Assembly (NCBI GenBank): GCA_022448955.1
Contig: JAKVCU010000054.1
Location: 38,303-102,302, forward strand
DNA length: 64,000 nt
Direction: 5' to 3'
Origin: Saprospiraceae bacterium
GTDB lineage: Bacteria; Bacteroidota; Bacteroidia; Chitinophagales; Saprospiraceae
In this document: piece by piece, positions 1-9,570 of the stretch
How the letters are laid out: each line of letters begins with the position of its first letter
Position numbering within the stretch: position 1 is the stretch's first letter
Translations under genes and position numbers: made by a program
The notes under the pieces: model-generated
The model's database searches: none
The model's input: only the letters and a program-made list of their open reading frames with translations
What the model was told of the DNA's origin: nothing

Positions 1-1
1 T

Positions 2-97
2 TTTGGAGTAGCTGCCTCTGTAGGGCTCGTTTTTGGGATTTTCCCTGCACAGAAAGCAGCCCAACAAGATCCTATTAAAGCTTTACGATCTGATTAA
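2..97 (+). CDS. MacB/FtsX-like ABC transporter permease, C-terminal end only
   Basis: The first 31 codons read in frame to a TAA stop at 95-97; the start lies outside the window. The visible residues contain a last hydrophobic segment (VAASVGLVFGIFPA) followed by KAAQQDPIKALRSD. This GxxPAxKAAxxDPIxALR tail is the hallmark of the C-terminus of MacB-type permeases, inner-membrane parts of ABC exporters that work with a periplasmic adaptor and a TolC channel. A TolC-type gene follows 68 bases downstream on the same strand, so this is probably the end of a macAB-tolC-like efflux operon. The family call rests on the tail motif and the neighbour only; substrate is unknown. Confidence 0.8.
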   Translation, partial: FGVAASVGLVFGIFPAQKAAQQDPIKALRSD

Positions 98-119
98 TCT
101 AATCCTATTTTAGGCCATA

Positions 120-135
120 TTTGCCGAAAGGCAAA
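120..135 (+). repeat. GAAA-tetraloop mini-hairpin before the TolC gene
   Basis: TTTGCC-GAAA-GGCAAA is a perfect 6-bp stem with a GNRA-type tetraloop, 30 bases before the efflux gene start. It is one copy of a dispersed hairpin word seen across this window (see findings). It could stabilise or process the message between the permease and TolC cistrons. Confidence 0.5.
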
Positions 136-165
136 TAGCCAAATTAAACTGACAATACCTGACTA

Positions 166-1644
166 ATGAAATATATAATTACCACCCTTTTACTGACACA
201 TTCTATTTTCACTTTTGCGCAATTACCAACTGTAGATACCTTATATCTTAACCTCCAGCAAACCATCGGTATGGCACAGGGCGAAGCCCCTGATGTACAA
301 ATTGCCAAAACATCTTACAGCAATAACTTTTGGCGTTTTCGCTCCTATCAAGCAGATTTTAAACCACAGATATTGTTTGATGCTACCCTTCCGAATATCA
401 ACCGTTCTATCGACCAAATTACAGCACCAGATGGTTTGGATGTATTTGTAAGCCGATCTTCAATGCTAAATTCAGCAGGCGTTTCGCTTTCGCAAAGAAT
501 TGGCTTGACCGGTGGAGAGGTCAGCTTAAGTACTGGTATCCAGCGATTAGATATCTTTCCTTCAGGCGCGATTCCTAGACAAACCACTTATTTGTCTTCT
601 CCAATATTCTTAAGTATTGATCAACCTTTATTCCAGTTTAATTCTTTTAAATGGGATAAAAAAATTGAGCCCATTATTTTTGATGAAGCGAAAAAAGGTT
701 TTTCCGAAGATCTGGAAGCAGTTGCAGGTCAATCAGCACAGCTATTTTTTAGTGTCCTGATTGCCCAACTTAATTTAGAAGCATCTAAAAGAGATAAATT
801 AGAAGCAGATTCGTTACTTACCATTTCTAAAGGAAGATTTGAAGTTGGAAAGATTGCAGAAACAGAAGTTCTTCAAATAGAATTGAACGTAATGAATGCG
901 AATGCCAATTTAGCGCAAAGCGAATTGAATCTTCAACGCTCTACAGAGCAGCTAAGAAACTTTTTAGGCATCAAAAAAGCCATTGCTTTTAAACTCACTC
1001 CTCCCGCAAATATCCCAGACCTTGAAATAGATATTGATAAAGCTCTTGATTTTGCTAGAGAAAATAGAAGTCAAATTCTTTCATTTAGAAGACGAATTCT
1101 AGAGGCAGAAAGGAATTTGGCGCAAGCCATAGGTAATACTGGATTGAATATGAATCTGCGATTAGACTTTGGTCTTTCTCAAACAGGCATGGATTTTGGA
1201 GACGCTTATCGCGATCCATTAGATCAGGAAAGACTATTGCTCAACTTAAGGGTTCCAATTGCAGATTGGGGAAAAACCCAAGCTAGAAGAGAAATTGCTC
1301 AATCAAACCTTGAGTTAACACGACTTCAAGTAACACAGGATGAAGTGAATTTCGAGAGAGAAATTATTACAGCAGTACAACAATTTAGTCTTGTTAGAAA
1401 TCAAGTAAACTTGTCGCTAAGAGCCTACGAAGTTGCACAGAAAAGATTGGATATTACCAGAAAAAGATACCGTATCGGAAAAATTGGGAGTACCGACCTC
1501 AATTTAGCCATCAGTGAAGAGGCCAATGCCCGTCGTAGCTACATGAATGCCCTACAATCTTTCTGGCTCGCTTATTATGAGCTTCGTGAGTTGACCTTAT
1601 ATGATTTTGAAAATAATAGACCTCTACTACAGCAGATAGACTAA
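166..1644 (+). CDS. TolC family outer membrane efflux protein
   Basis: A 492-residue protein with a signal peptide ending FTFAQ, then two repeats of the outer-membrane-efflux-protein type: long alpha-helical hairpins rich in Ala, Glu and Arg (about residues 180-260 and 380-460, e.g. LEASKRDKLEADSLL and RYRIGKIGSTDLNLAISEE). The length is usual for TolC homologues (about 430-500). It would trimerise to form the outer-membrane duct of a tripartite exporter. The preceding gene fragment is a MacB-like permease, so the pair likely forms one MacAB-type efflux system. ATG 166 is chosen because it starts a clean signal peptide. The stop overlaps the stop of the convergent gene downstream by four bases. 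Confidence 0.9.
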   Translation: MKYIITTLLLTHSIFTFAQLPTVDTLYLNLQQTIGMAQGEAPDVQIAKTSYSNNFWRFRSYQADFKPQILFDATLPNINRSIDQITAPDGLDVFVSRSSMLNSAGVSLSQRIGLTGGEVSLSTGIQRLDIFPSGAIPRQTTYLSSPIFLSIDQPLFQFNSFKWDKKIEPIIFDEAKKGFSEDLEAVAGQSAQLFFSVLIAQLNLEASKRDKLEADSLLTISKGRFEVGKIAETEVLQIELNVMNANANLAQSELNLQRSTEQLRNFLGIKKAIAFKLTPPANIPDLEIDIDKALDFARENRSQILSFRRRILEAERNLAQAIGNTGLNMNLRLDFGLSQTGMDFGDAYRDPLDQERLLLNLRVPIADWGKTQARREIAQSNLELTRLQVTQDEVNFEREIITAVQQFSLVRNQVNLSLRAYEVAQKRLDITRKRYRIGKIGSTDLNLAISEEANARRSYMNALQSFWLAYYELRELTLYDFENNRPLLQQID

Positions 1645-3047
1645 TCCTCTAGTTGTTGTAATAACCAAGATCGATCCGTTAAAGGAGCCGTTTGTTGAAT
1701 ACTTTGTTTAAGTTTTTCAGACTGCTCCTTTCCTTTTTTAAATAGCTCATTAATTAAAGAAACAAAATTCAGATAGGTATTCTTGATGTTTTCTGATAAA
1801 TGTTGATTTCTTTTCAAATAAATCCTAAAAGATTGAATTAAAGAAAGTAAGGCTTCTACTTCTGATTTCTCGTAATATATTTTTAGCAACATCACCTTTG
1901 CACCTAAAACATAGTATATATCAGAGAAATCTACTTGATTTAAATGTATAAGAGCTTTATCATAATCTTTTATATGGTAATATAAATCCGCTAAACTGAA
2001 GTATAATGATTCTTCTCTAAACTGATTAGGAAGACGTTTATAATTATTTGTTACAAAATCTCTTACATTGTCAAACTTGCTTAAGCCTAATCCTAGTTTC
2101 ACATAGTTTTTAAAAGTAAATCTCGAAAGTACACCATCTTCTAGTAGTACTTCTTGTTCTAATCCTTTTTCATATAGCTTTAGCAATTGTTCTGCATATT
2201 CTCTATTACCTGTCCTAATTTTACGGACACAATAATTTATTGCACCATAAAAGATTTCTTTCGTTTCTTTCTGAGAAAATTTTTCTTTGATATCATCCAA
2301 TAAATACTTTAATTGATCAAAATACTGATCTTGCTCTTTATCAATAAATGTTAATAAAAGAGTATGATAAATATGGATAGGTGCAACTTCCTTAAAATTT
2401 TGCTCGCTTATATAATTGATCACCTCATCCATAAAATTATGCTGGTATTTTTCTGATAATTGACTTTCCCGATCCAGCATTCCTACTAAAAATTTTAACT
2501 TCAAGGAAAGGAAATATTTATCTAAAGCATCTGAAGCTCCTTGAAGACTTTCGTCAAATGTTCTAATATTTTTGGTACTATAAAATTGCTCCTGCACATT
2601 AGCCAGAAGAAACTCCTGATAGTAGTATTGGGCATCGCGATGAGGATAACGGTATAATTTTTGTGCCGCTCTTCTTAGAATTTGATTATAGTTTTTTTCC
2701 AATCCTTTTTTCACATACCCCTTAAGAATATAATATTCTGGAATTACACCTTCTCCTTCAAATTCATTCAACCCAATAAACTGCTCTGCTAACTTTAGCA
2801 ACTGGCTAATTAGGTGATTAAATCGCTTTTCATCATACTCCTCTTTTGGAAGAATGATTTGTGATACATAAGACTTTCTAAGTTTTTGCTCAGGATAACC
2901 CTTAATAGCCATTTTCTTTAAAAAAAAATACAAATCGCTTATCTCTCGGTTCTTATTATAAAAAGGAGACAATACAAAATCACCAAAAGCTCGCAACTCC
3001 TTTGAATCAAAAGTCTTTAAAAGTTGTACCAATTTTGTTTTTTCCAT
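1641..3047 (-). CDS. hypothetical protein, helical-repeat (TPR-like)
   Basis: A 468-residue soluble protein without signal peptide or membrane segment. It is rich in Leu, Lys, Tyr and Phe, with regularly spaced helices; the segment around residues 320-400 (YFSLADLYYHIKDYDKALIHL) reads like tetratricopeptide repeats. The N-terminus (KLVQLLKTFDSKELRAFGDF) resembles large Bacteroidota proteins of unknown function, but no named family is recognised. The gene stands alone on the minus strand. A role as a protein-protein interaction scaffold is only inferred from the repeats. Confidence 0.7.
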   Translation of the reverse strand: MEKTKLVQLLKTFDSKELRAFGDFVLSPFYNKNREISDLYFFLKKMAIKGYPEQKLRKSYVSQIILPKEEYDEKRFNHLISQLLKLAEQFIGLNEFEGEGVIPEYYILKGYVKKGLEKNYNQILRRAAQKLYRYPHRDAQYYYQEFLLANVQEQFYSTKNIRTFDESLQGASDALDKYFLSLKLKFLVGMLDRESQLSEKYQHNFMDEVINYISEQNFKEVAPIHIYHTLLLTFIDKEQDQYFDQLKYLLDDIKEKFSQKETKEIFYGAINYCVRKIRTGNREYAEQLLKLYEKGLEQEVLLEDGVLSRFTFKNYVKLGLGLSKFDNVRDFVTNNYKRLPNQFREESLYFSLADLYYHIKDYDKALIHLNQVDFSDIYYVLGAKVMLLKIYYEKSEVEALLSLIQSFRIYLKRNQHLSENIKNTYLNFVSLINELFKKGKEQSEKLKQSIQQTAPLTDRSWLLQQLED

Positions 3048-3100
3048 GGATTATTTGTCAGTTGTTTAACATTAGTCCATTGCTAAAGAAAATAGACTTC

Positions 3101-3108
3101 CAAAGGTA
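3101..3108 (-). promoter_or_regulatory. possible -7 promoter element (TACCTTTG)
   Basis: Read on the minus strand, TACCTTTG matches the Bacteroidota -7 consensus TAnnTTTG and lies 54 bases before the start of the helical-repeat gene. No convincing TTTG is seen at the -33 position, so the call is tentative. Confidence 0.35.
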
Positions 3109-3290
3109 ATACTTTTTTATTGATAAAAAATCTTTAAATAAAACACATAAATACTTCATAAACAATTGATTATAAATAAATAATCTTTACTTTTTAGCAT
3201 TTTTTTATTGATAAATTAATAAAAATGTAATTGTAAGGCGTCAAATGTTGTTCTACTTTTATAACGTCAAATGATTCCATTGGCCAATTT

Positions 3291-4433
3291 ATGCAACAAT
3301 CAACTATGAAATATTCTTATCTCAAAACTATTATCCTACTACTAGCGACTATGATTAGTTGCACAATTTATGCCCAAAATACTATTCATCCAGGGGATGC
3401 TAATAATAATGGCCAAGTAGAAAAAACAGATTTTTTATACATCGCTTTTGCCTATGACGCAATCGGACCATCGCGTGTAGACCAAAGCACTAGTTTTTCT
3501 GAGATTGAGATACCTGTTTTATGGGATGAGTTCTTTGATGATGGAAATGACACCAATTTTGCACATGCTGATTGTGATGGGAATGGCTGGGTAAGCTGGC
3601 AAGATTTATTGGTAAGTGTAACGAACTATAGTGAAAGTGCAGACGAAGTTGAAGAGTTGAGTTTTCCAGATGGAAACCCTAATATTGACCCTCAAGTAAA
3701 GTTTCAATATAACCCAAATGGTGGTAATCAATTATTTCAAGGATCAACACTAAACTTCCCCATCTCTATTGCAAGTCAGAGCGATCCAGTTGACCATCTA
3801 TTAGGATTCACCTTTACCATATCTTATGATCACAGTGTCATTAAGGATTTAAGAATTGATTATTATCCAGATTCATGGTTAACTGATGATGGCAATACTT
3901 TCTTATTTCAAGATGAGCCATTTGGTTCAGAAGGGTTATTAGATGCCGCAACAGTAAGATATGGACAAGCAAATGCAATATCAGGTGGTGGAATCTTTGG
4001 AGAAGTGTCTGTAATTATTGAAGAGGATTTAGTCGGACTTCTTCCTGGAGACAGTATGTCTACCACAATATATATTACTGAAATATCCATGATTACAGAT
4101 GATTTTTCAAGTATCCCTGTAGCAACGGACAGCTTAAAGTTAATGGTTTACGATATAGATGCCATTACCAGTATCAATCAACCAAATTTAGAAGACCAGG
4201 TTCAGGTCTTTCCAAACCCAACAAATGAACACATTTACATCCACTCAAATATTGGAATCGAGTCTGTTGAAATTCTTGATTTATTAGGTAAACGAGTAGC
4301 ATTTTACCCACTTAAGCAAGAATATCAAACGAAAATTAGTCTTTCAAAAGACTCTGCTAATAATGTGTACATAGCCAGAATTAATACAAGAGAAGGGGTG
4401 TTAAGCAAGCGTATAATAAGAAAACCCAAGTAA
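3291..4433 (+). CDS. T9SS-exported protein with dockerin-like repeats and a cohesin-like domain
   Basis: About 380 residues. A signal peptide ends near TIYAQ. Two EF-hand/dockerin-like loops follow (PGDANNNGQVEKTDF and HADCDGNGWVSWQDLL, residues about 35-110), which probably bind calcium. Then comes a beta-rich region (about 130-290; ISYDHSVIKDL) that resembles a cohesin/carbohydrate-binding jelly roll, and a C-terminal T9SS sorting domain starting VFPNPTNEHIYI. The second Met (3306) gives a more usual signal peptide and may be the true start. The product should be exported and either anchored or released at the cell surface. It lies 65 bases before another T9SS protein on the same strand, so co-expression is possible. 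The ligand is unknown. Confidence 0.75.
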   Translation: MQQSTMKYSYLKTIILLLATMISCTIYAQNTIHPGDANNNGQVEKTDFLYIAFAYDAIGPSRVDQSTSFSEIEIPVLWDEFFDDGNDTNFAHADCDGNGWVSWQDLLVSVTNYSESADEVEELSFPDGNPNIDPQVKFQYNPNGGNQLFQGSTLNFPISIASQSDPVDHLLGFTFTISYDHSVIKDLRIDYYPDSWLTDDGNTFLFQDEPFGSEGLLDAATVRYGQANAISGGGIFGEVSVIIEEDLVGLLPGDSMSTTIYITEISMITDDFSSIPVATDSLKLMVYDIDAITSINQPNLEDQVQVFPNPTNEHIYIHSNIGIESVEILDLLGKRVAFYPLKQEYQTKISLSKDSANNVYIARINTREGVLSKRIIRKPK

Positions 4434-4498
4434 TGCAGCCGAGATGAAAACACCCCGACCACATTAGAAATCTATTGTTTCATAAACAAAAATACATA

Positions 4499-7432
4499 AT
4501 GAAAGCTTTTAAACATACATTTCTACTGCTTTTGTCATTCGGACTCCTTTGTTCGGCTGTCAATGCACAGCAATTTACCGTCAGCGGTACTGTATTTTTT
4601 GGTGACAACCAAGATCCGGCGCCTGATTATTTCGTCTTCATTTATGATGGAGATGAAGCGGTATCAGAAGAAGAAGTATATTATACAGATTTAAACGGCA
4701 ACTATTCTGCAACACTTTCACCAGAAACAGATGGTCTACCCTATATCGTCAAAGTAGAAACTTTTGACTTTTGTACAGGTGAAAGTATCATTCAACAAGT
4801 AGAATTTACGGTAGACCCACAGACTGTTGAAGGTATAGACTTTGCCATTTGTACAGACTTTAATCCTCCACCTCCTCCTGAAGGTTGTGATGCATATTTC
4901 ACTTACGAAACACCAGAGGATGAACCGCTAACGGTTACTTTCATTGATCTTTCTTACAGCGATTTAGATGAGATCACCTATGAGTGGGATTTTGGAGATG
5001 GTAATACCAGTACAGATGTAAATCCAGTACATATATACGCGGAAGATGGACAGTATGACGTTACACTAACGATCAACTCAGGTGATTGCACTAGCACAGT
5101 GATTCAAACTGTATTCATCGGTGAGGATCCATGTGGGTGTGATGGTAATGATAACCTGGTTTGTCTTGAACTTTTCCCTGGTGCGGTTATCCAACTTTTA
5201 GAGTGTGAAGCTTTATGCCAAGGGTTCACTGAAGATCAATTTGTAGATGGTCCATGTGATGATCCAATCTTTGAAGAGTGTCATGCATATTTCGCTATTG
5301 ATTACGAAGCAAATGATAATCCATTAACAGTATCTTTTGATGACTTATCTTCAGCTCAAAGCGATACCAGTATCATTATTAGTTGGGAATGGGATTTTGG
5401 AGATGGTAATACCAGCACAGTGCAGAACCCAACACATACTTATAACCAAGTAGGAGTTTACGACGTTATATTGACGATTACTACCGATGATGGCTGTACA
5501 TCTACAACGATACAACACATCAGTATTGGTTTTGAAAATTGTGATTGTGAAGATGAAGAATTTGATCCGATTTGTGTAGTAATTAACAGTGGCTTTATTT
5601 TTACTTTCAATAATCCATGTTTAGCAGAATGCGCTGGCTTTGGCGAAGATACTTGGGTAGATTGCGAAGACGACTGTTTATGTGAAGATATCTTAGATCC
5701 AGTTTGTATTACTTTACAGGATGGTATAGAATTATTCTTCCCAAATGCCTGTTGGGCAGAGTGTGAAGGTTATACAGAAGATCAATTCGGCCAATGCGAT
5801 GGTTTTGAGGAGTGTCATGCATCATTCTACTACTCATTTGAAGATTCTTTAACTGTTGTATTTGAGGACTGGTCTTCTACATTTGATGGTGAGATCGTTT
5901 CATGGGCATGGAATTTTGGGGATGGCAATACTAGCACAGAACAAAATCCTACGCACACTTATGCAGAAGAGGGTGTATATGAAGTAATATTGACAATTAC
6001 AACAGATAGTGGCTGTACATCAACTTATTCACAACCCGTTTCTACTCAATTTGATGACTGTGATTGCGAAGATGAAGAATCTGATCCAGTATGTGTAGAA
6101 TTATTCCCTGGCTTTACTTTTACTTTTGATAATCCATGTTTAGCGCAATGTGCTGGATATGGTGAAGATACTTGGGTAGAGTGTGACAATAGCGGAGGCT
6201 GCGAATGTCCAGACATCTATGATCCAGTTTGTGTATTCGATCCAGCATGGGGTGTTACATTAACCTTTGAAAATGCATGTTATGCAGAGTGTGAAGGTTA
6301 TACAGAAGAAGATTTCGTTGACTGTGATGGCAATTCTGGATTCGATTGTTATGCAGACTTCTTTATGACTCCAACTGATAATGAATTAACCGTTTTATTT
6401 GAAGATTTCTCATTTGCAAATATTGGCAATGTTGTAGCATGGGAATGGGACTTTGGGGATGGTAATACTAGCACAGAACAGCACCCAACACATACTTATG
6501 CAGAAGAAGGTATCTACGAAGTAACACTTGCTATCACAACGGATGAAGGATGTACAAGTTCAATTACACTTCACGTCTGTTTGGGAGAAGGTGGCTACTA
6601 TGAAGGCCCTGATTGTCAAGCAATCTTCTACTTTACACAACACGATGATGACTTAAGCACATTTGACTTCATCAACCTTTCTTTCGGCGATAATATCGAC
6701 TCGTACTTCTGGGATTTTGGGGATGGCAATACTAGCACAGCGCAAAACCCTACTCATACTTATGCAGAAGAAGGCGTTTATACCATCACATTAACTATAT
6801 CAGGTGGTGAAGGCGATGAGGTATGTGAAAGTTCGATTTCGGTAGTCTTATTTACGAATCCAAATGCATGGTACGAAACAGAATGTAATGCATTATTCGT
6901 TCCATTTATTGTATCTGAAACGAATGAGGTATTCTTTTTGAACCTTTCTTCTACAGATGCAGTAAGCTTTGCTTGGGATTTTGGGGATGGCATAACAAGT
7001 GAAGATCCACTTGCTTCACACCAGTATGCAGAATCAGGAACTTACGAAGTAAGCTTAACGATTACGACTGCTGATGGTTGTGAGAGCACTTACTTTGCAA
7101 CCATCAACCTTGGAGATGCAGATTTTACAGGTAGTCAGCAATTCTCCTTGTCAAGCAGTACAGAAGATCAGTTAGCAATTAACAATAAACTGACTGCTCA
7201 ACCGAATCCAACTTCTGGTGATATCTTAATTGATTTCACAGCTCAGAATAGTGATTTATATGAAATAAATATTATTTCAATGGAAGGGCAAATACTGAGA
7301 ACCATACAAACGCGCGCTCAGGAAGGTAAAAATCAAGTCAACACTGACATTGATGACCTTCCAGCTGGATTATACCTCATCCAGTTACAAAGCAAACAAG
7401 GAATTCAAACCACAAAAGTTGTTAAGAAGTAG
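4499..7432 (+). CDS. large T9SS-exported protein alternating PKD and Kazal-like modules
   Basis: About 977 residues from ATG 4499. An upstream TTG at 4475 is in frame, but 4499 begins the signal peptide MKAFKHTF...AVNAQ. After a beta-sandwich (about residues 25-110) come six PKD domains, each with WDFGDGNTST or close variants. Between the first four lie five Cys-rich blocks with the pattern CxC...DPVC...NxCxAxCxGYxxD...C, which is the Kazal-type protease-inhibitor spacing. The last about 80 residues (AQPNPTSGDILIDF...GLYLIQLQS) are a T9SS sorting domain. The PKD coding repeats are also nearly identical at DNA level. A surface adhesin or protease-inhibiting surface protein is inferred. Confidence 0.8.
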   Translation: MKAFKHTFLLLLSFGLLCSAVNAQQFTVSGTVFFGDNQDPAPDYFVFIYDGDEAVSEEEVYYTDLNGNYSATLSPETDGLPYIVKVETFDFCTGESIIQQVEFTVDPQTVEGIDFAICTDFNPPPPPEGCDAYFTYETPEDEPLTVTFIDLSYSDLDEITYEWDFGDGNTSTDVNPVHIYAEDGQYDVTLTINSGDCTSTVIQTVFIGEDPCGCDGNDNLVCLELFPGAVIQLLECEALCQGFTEDQFVDGPCDDPIFEECHAYFAIDYEANDNPLTVSFDDLSSAQSDTSIIISWEWDFGDGNTSTVQNPTHTYNQVGVYDVILTITTDDGCTSTTIQHISIGFENCDCEDEEFDPICVVINSGFIFTFNNPCLAECAGFGEDTWVDCEDDCLCEDILDPVCITLQDGIELFFPNACWAECEGYTEDQFGQCDGFEECHASFYYSFEDSLTVVFEDWSSTFDGEIVSWAWNFGDGNTSTEQNPTHTYAEEGVYEVILTITTDSGCTSTYSQPVSTQFDDCDCEDEESDPVCVELFPGFTFTFDNPCLAQCAGYGEDTWVECDNSGGCECPDIYDPVCVFDPAWGVTLTFENACYAECEGYTEEDFVDCDGNSGFDCYADFFMTPTDNELTVLFEDFSFANIGNVVAWEWDFGDGNTSTEQHPTHTYAEEGIYEVTLAITTDEGCTSSITLHVCLGEGGYYEGPDCQAIFYFTQHDDDLSTFDFINLSFGDNIDSYFWDFGDGNTSTAQNPTHTYAEEGVYTITLTISGGEGDEVCESSISVVLFTNPNAWYETECNALFVPFIVSETNEVFFLNLSSTDAVSFAWDFGDGITSEDPLASHQYAESGTYEVSLTITTADGCESTYFATINLGDADFTGSQQFSLSSSTEDQLAINNKLTAQPNPTSGDILIDFTAQNSDLYEINIISMEGQILRTIQTRAQEGKNQVNTDIDDLPAGLYLIQLQSKQGIQTTKVVKK

Positions 7433-7511
7433 CAGAACTTTACTGAAGTAGAAATATTTCAGTGCATCATTAGGTAGTTGAAAAACTACATTTTCAAGTA
7501 GGATAGATTTG

Positions 7512-7536
7512 GCCCCGATGGAATTCGGGGCTTTTT
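7512..7536 (+). terminator. Rho-independent terminator after the PKD/Kazal gene
   Basis: GCCCCGA-TGGAAT-TCGGGGC gives a 7-bp GC-rich stem followed by TTTTT, about 80 bases after the stop codon. It abuts the stop of convergent ruvB. Confidence 0.85.
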
Positions 7537-8564
7537 CATTTTCCGAATAGGGTACCTTCTAAACCTGGGGGTACAATCCCTAGGTGCTGATAAGCTTTTT
7601 CAGTTACGGTTCTTCCTCTTGGTGTTCTTTGGATGTATCCTTCCATGATTAAAAATGGCTCATGTACCTCTTCTATAGTGCCTGCTTCTTCTGCTACGGC
7701 GGTGGCTATAGTTGATAAACCAACTGGGCCACCTTTAAACTTATTGATAATGGTATCCAAAATCTTATTGTCCATCTCATCTAATCCACTCTCATCCACA
7801 TTTAAAGCGCTAAGACCAAACTTTGCAATTTTGACATCAATGGTTCCATCCCCTTTGATTTGCGCAAAATCACGGATTCTTCTTAAAAGAGCATTAGCAA
7901 TTCTTGGTGTTCCTCTACTTCTTCTTGCTATTTCGAGGGCTCCATCTGGCGTGATAGGCACTTTCAGTAAATAAGCGGATCGTTTAATGATCTTGGTTAG
8001 TGTTTCTAGATTGTAATAATCTAAATGACAAGTAATGCCAAATCGGGCACGCATGGGTGCGGTAAGTAATCCCATACGAGTAGTAGCGCCTACTAATGTA
8101 AAAGGATTTAAGGAGATCTGAATACTTCTTGCATTAGGGCCACTATCGATCATAATATCAATCCTGTAGTCTTCCATTGCAGAATACAAATATTCTTCTA
8201 CGACGGTGTTTAGACGGTGGATTTCATCAATAAAGAGCACATCCCCTTCATCCAAATTAGTGAGTAAACCAGCCAAGTCTCCTGGTTTTTCTAAAACAGG
8301 ACCAGAAGTTAGTTTCATATTCGTTTCAAGCTCATTGGCGATAATGTGGGAGAGTGTTGTTTTTCCCAAACCAGGAGGTCCATGCAATAACACATGATCC
8401 AATGCCTCATCCCGCTGTTTGGTAGCCGCAATAAAGACACTTAAGTTTTCCACAATCTTTGGTTGCCCACTAAAATCCTGCAGGGATTTCGGACGTAAAG
8501 ATTTTTCAATCTGTTGCTCTTCCGAGTCAAAATGATCTCCAGATGGATCTAAATTTGGATTCAT
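7536..8564 (-). CDS. ruvB: Holliday junction branch migration helicase RuvB
   Basis: 342 residues, the family's normal length. It is the hexameric AAA+ motor of the RuvABC complex that drives Holliday junction migration during recombination repair. Visible motifs are: N-terminal [11 protein letters not shown]; Walker [12 protein letters not shown]; Walker [10 protein letters not shown]; sensor/arginine region [18 protein letters not shown]; and the C-terminal winged-helix end [10 protein letters not shown]. No ruvA or ruvC lies beside it. The gene is 49 bases downstream of a small lipoprotein gene on the same strand. Confidence 0.97.
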   Translation of the reverse strand: MNPNLDPSGDHFDSEEQQIEKSLRPKSLQDFSGQPKIVENLSVFIAATKQRDEALDHVLLHGPPGLGKTTLSHIIANELETNMKLTSGPVLEKPGDLAGLLTNLDEGDVLFIDEIHRLNTVVEEYLYSAMEDYRIDIMIDSGPNARSIQISLNPFTLVGATTRMGLLTAPMRARFGITCHLDYYNLETLTKIIKRSAYLLKVPITPDGALEIARRSRGTPRIANALLRRIRDFAQIKGDGTIDVKIAKFGLSALNVDESGLDEMDNKILDTIINKFKGGPVGLSTIATAVAEEAGTIEEVHEPFLIMEGYIQRTPRGRTVTEKAYQHLGIVPPGLEGTLFGK

Positions 8565-8613
8565 TAATTATTGTATCGGTTAAAAGTTGATTCGTAAAGG
8601 TAGAAAAGATACA

Positions 8614-9210
8614 TTAATCATTCCTAAATTCACTTCTCCAAATCGTTTTCCCACCATTTGCTTTGATATCAGAAGATGGCAAGCATTCTTTTTTTGGGTT
8701 TCCCTCGCTTTCGCAAAGTAATGTACCTTGGCAATCATACAAATAGGAAGTTTTGCCTAAAAATAGATATGCCCAACCATCTGTGCGATAAGGATACTTA
8801 ATGATCTCAGCAGTTTGGTGTTTGACTACCGCTTTTTCCATCCAAGATATCTTTTTAGGATCTTCTACATCAAGGCAGGCTTTTTTTTTTGGAAGCCCGT
8901 CTACTAGCTGCAAACAAGTTAATTCAACAATCTCACCTGCCATACAGATCCCCATCATATCTCTTCTTAGCTTATATTCGAATTTTATCCTTTGGTTATC
9001 CTTTAGGGTAATTTCTCCAAAGGTATTGCTGGTGGGTATAAAGACTTTTCCATCCGGCGTATTAATCACCAGATCGCATCCATCTAGTTGAAGATTTTTT
9101 ACTGTTCCTACCAAAGCACAGTTTGATTCTTCCTTAGATTTTTTAGTTGTATTACAGCTAAGTCCAAGCAACAATAAGCTTAATAAAGAAAAAACTTTAA
9201 TGATTTTCAT
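8614..9210 (-). CDS. small lipoprotein of unknown function
   Basis: 198 residues with a lipoprotein signal (lipobox LLGLSC, modified Cys near residue 19). It is followed by a beta-strand-rich domain with several Cys residues (NCALVGTVKNL, DGCDLVI, DCQGTLLCES, KECLP) that may form disulfides in the periplasm. The final 50 residues (YRTDGWAYLFLGKTSYLYDCQGT) resemble a small domain common in Bacteroidota lipoproteins. The coding sequence contains a run of ten A (8881-8890 on the complement), which encodes KKK. No function is recognised. It may share a message with ruvB downstream. Confidence 0.7.
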   Translation of the reverse strand: MKIIKVFSLLSLLLLGLSCNTTKKSKEESNCALVGTVKNLQLDGCDLVINTPDGKVFIPTSNTFGEITLKDNQRIKFEYKLRRDMMGICMAGEIVELTCLQLVDGLPKKKACLDVEDPKKISWMEKAVVKHQTAEIIKYPYRTDGWAYLFLGKTSYLYDCQGTLLCESEGNPKKECLPSSDIKANGGKTIWRSEFRND

Positions 9211-9513
9211 AGAAGAAAATTTAGAAGTTAAAAAATGTAGGGCTTGCTTAGAATTCTAGACCATTCCCGAATTAGGCTTAGCCAAACAGCCACAATGAAT
9301 GGTGCGTTGACACGCAAATTATGGTTACTTTCGTCTTAGATGAGAAGATATTCTTTTATAAATTCTCAAGGACAATTAGTAAAAGCAAATAGTTTTAGTA
9401 AAATACAAGTTTATCTTTCTGATTCCTACTTTTACCGTTTATTGGTTTCAAATAGGATTCAATTTAGATTCCGTGGTGATATTATTGTCATATTGTTCTA
9501 ATGGTCTGCATAA

Positions 9514-9548
9514 TTGCCTATTATAAAGGAAATAATTGCTTACATTTG
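9514..9548 (+). promoter_or_regulatory. Bacteroidota-type promoter of icd
   Basis: TACATTTG at 9541-9548 fits the -7 consensus TAnnTTTG exactly. A TTG at 9514-9516, 24 bases upstream, can serve as the -33 element, slightly further than usual. Transcription would start near 9554-9556, giving a leader of roughly 105 bases. Confidence 0.65.
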
Positions 9549-9554
9549 CGCTGA

Positions 9555-9570
9555 TTTACCGAAAGGTAAA
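9555..9570 (+). promoter_or_regulatory. GAAA-tetraloop hairpin at the 5' end of the icd leader
   Basis: TTTACC-GAAA-GGTAAA is a perfect 6-bp stem with a GNRA tetraloop placed exactly where the predicted transcript begins. Such 5'-terminal hairpins are known to protect messages from 5'-end-dependent decay; that role here is inference. Confidence 0.5.
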
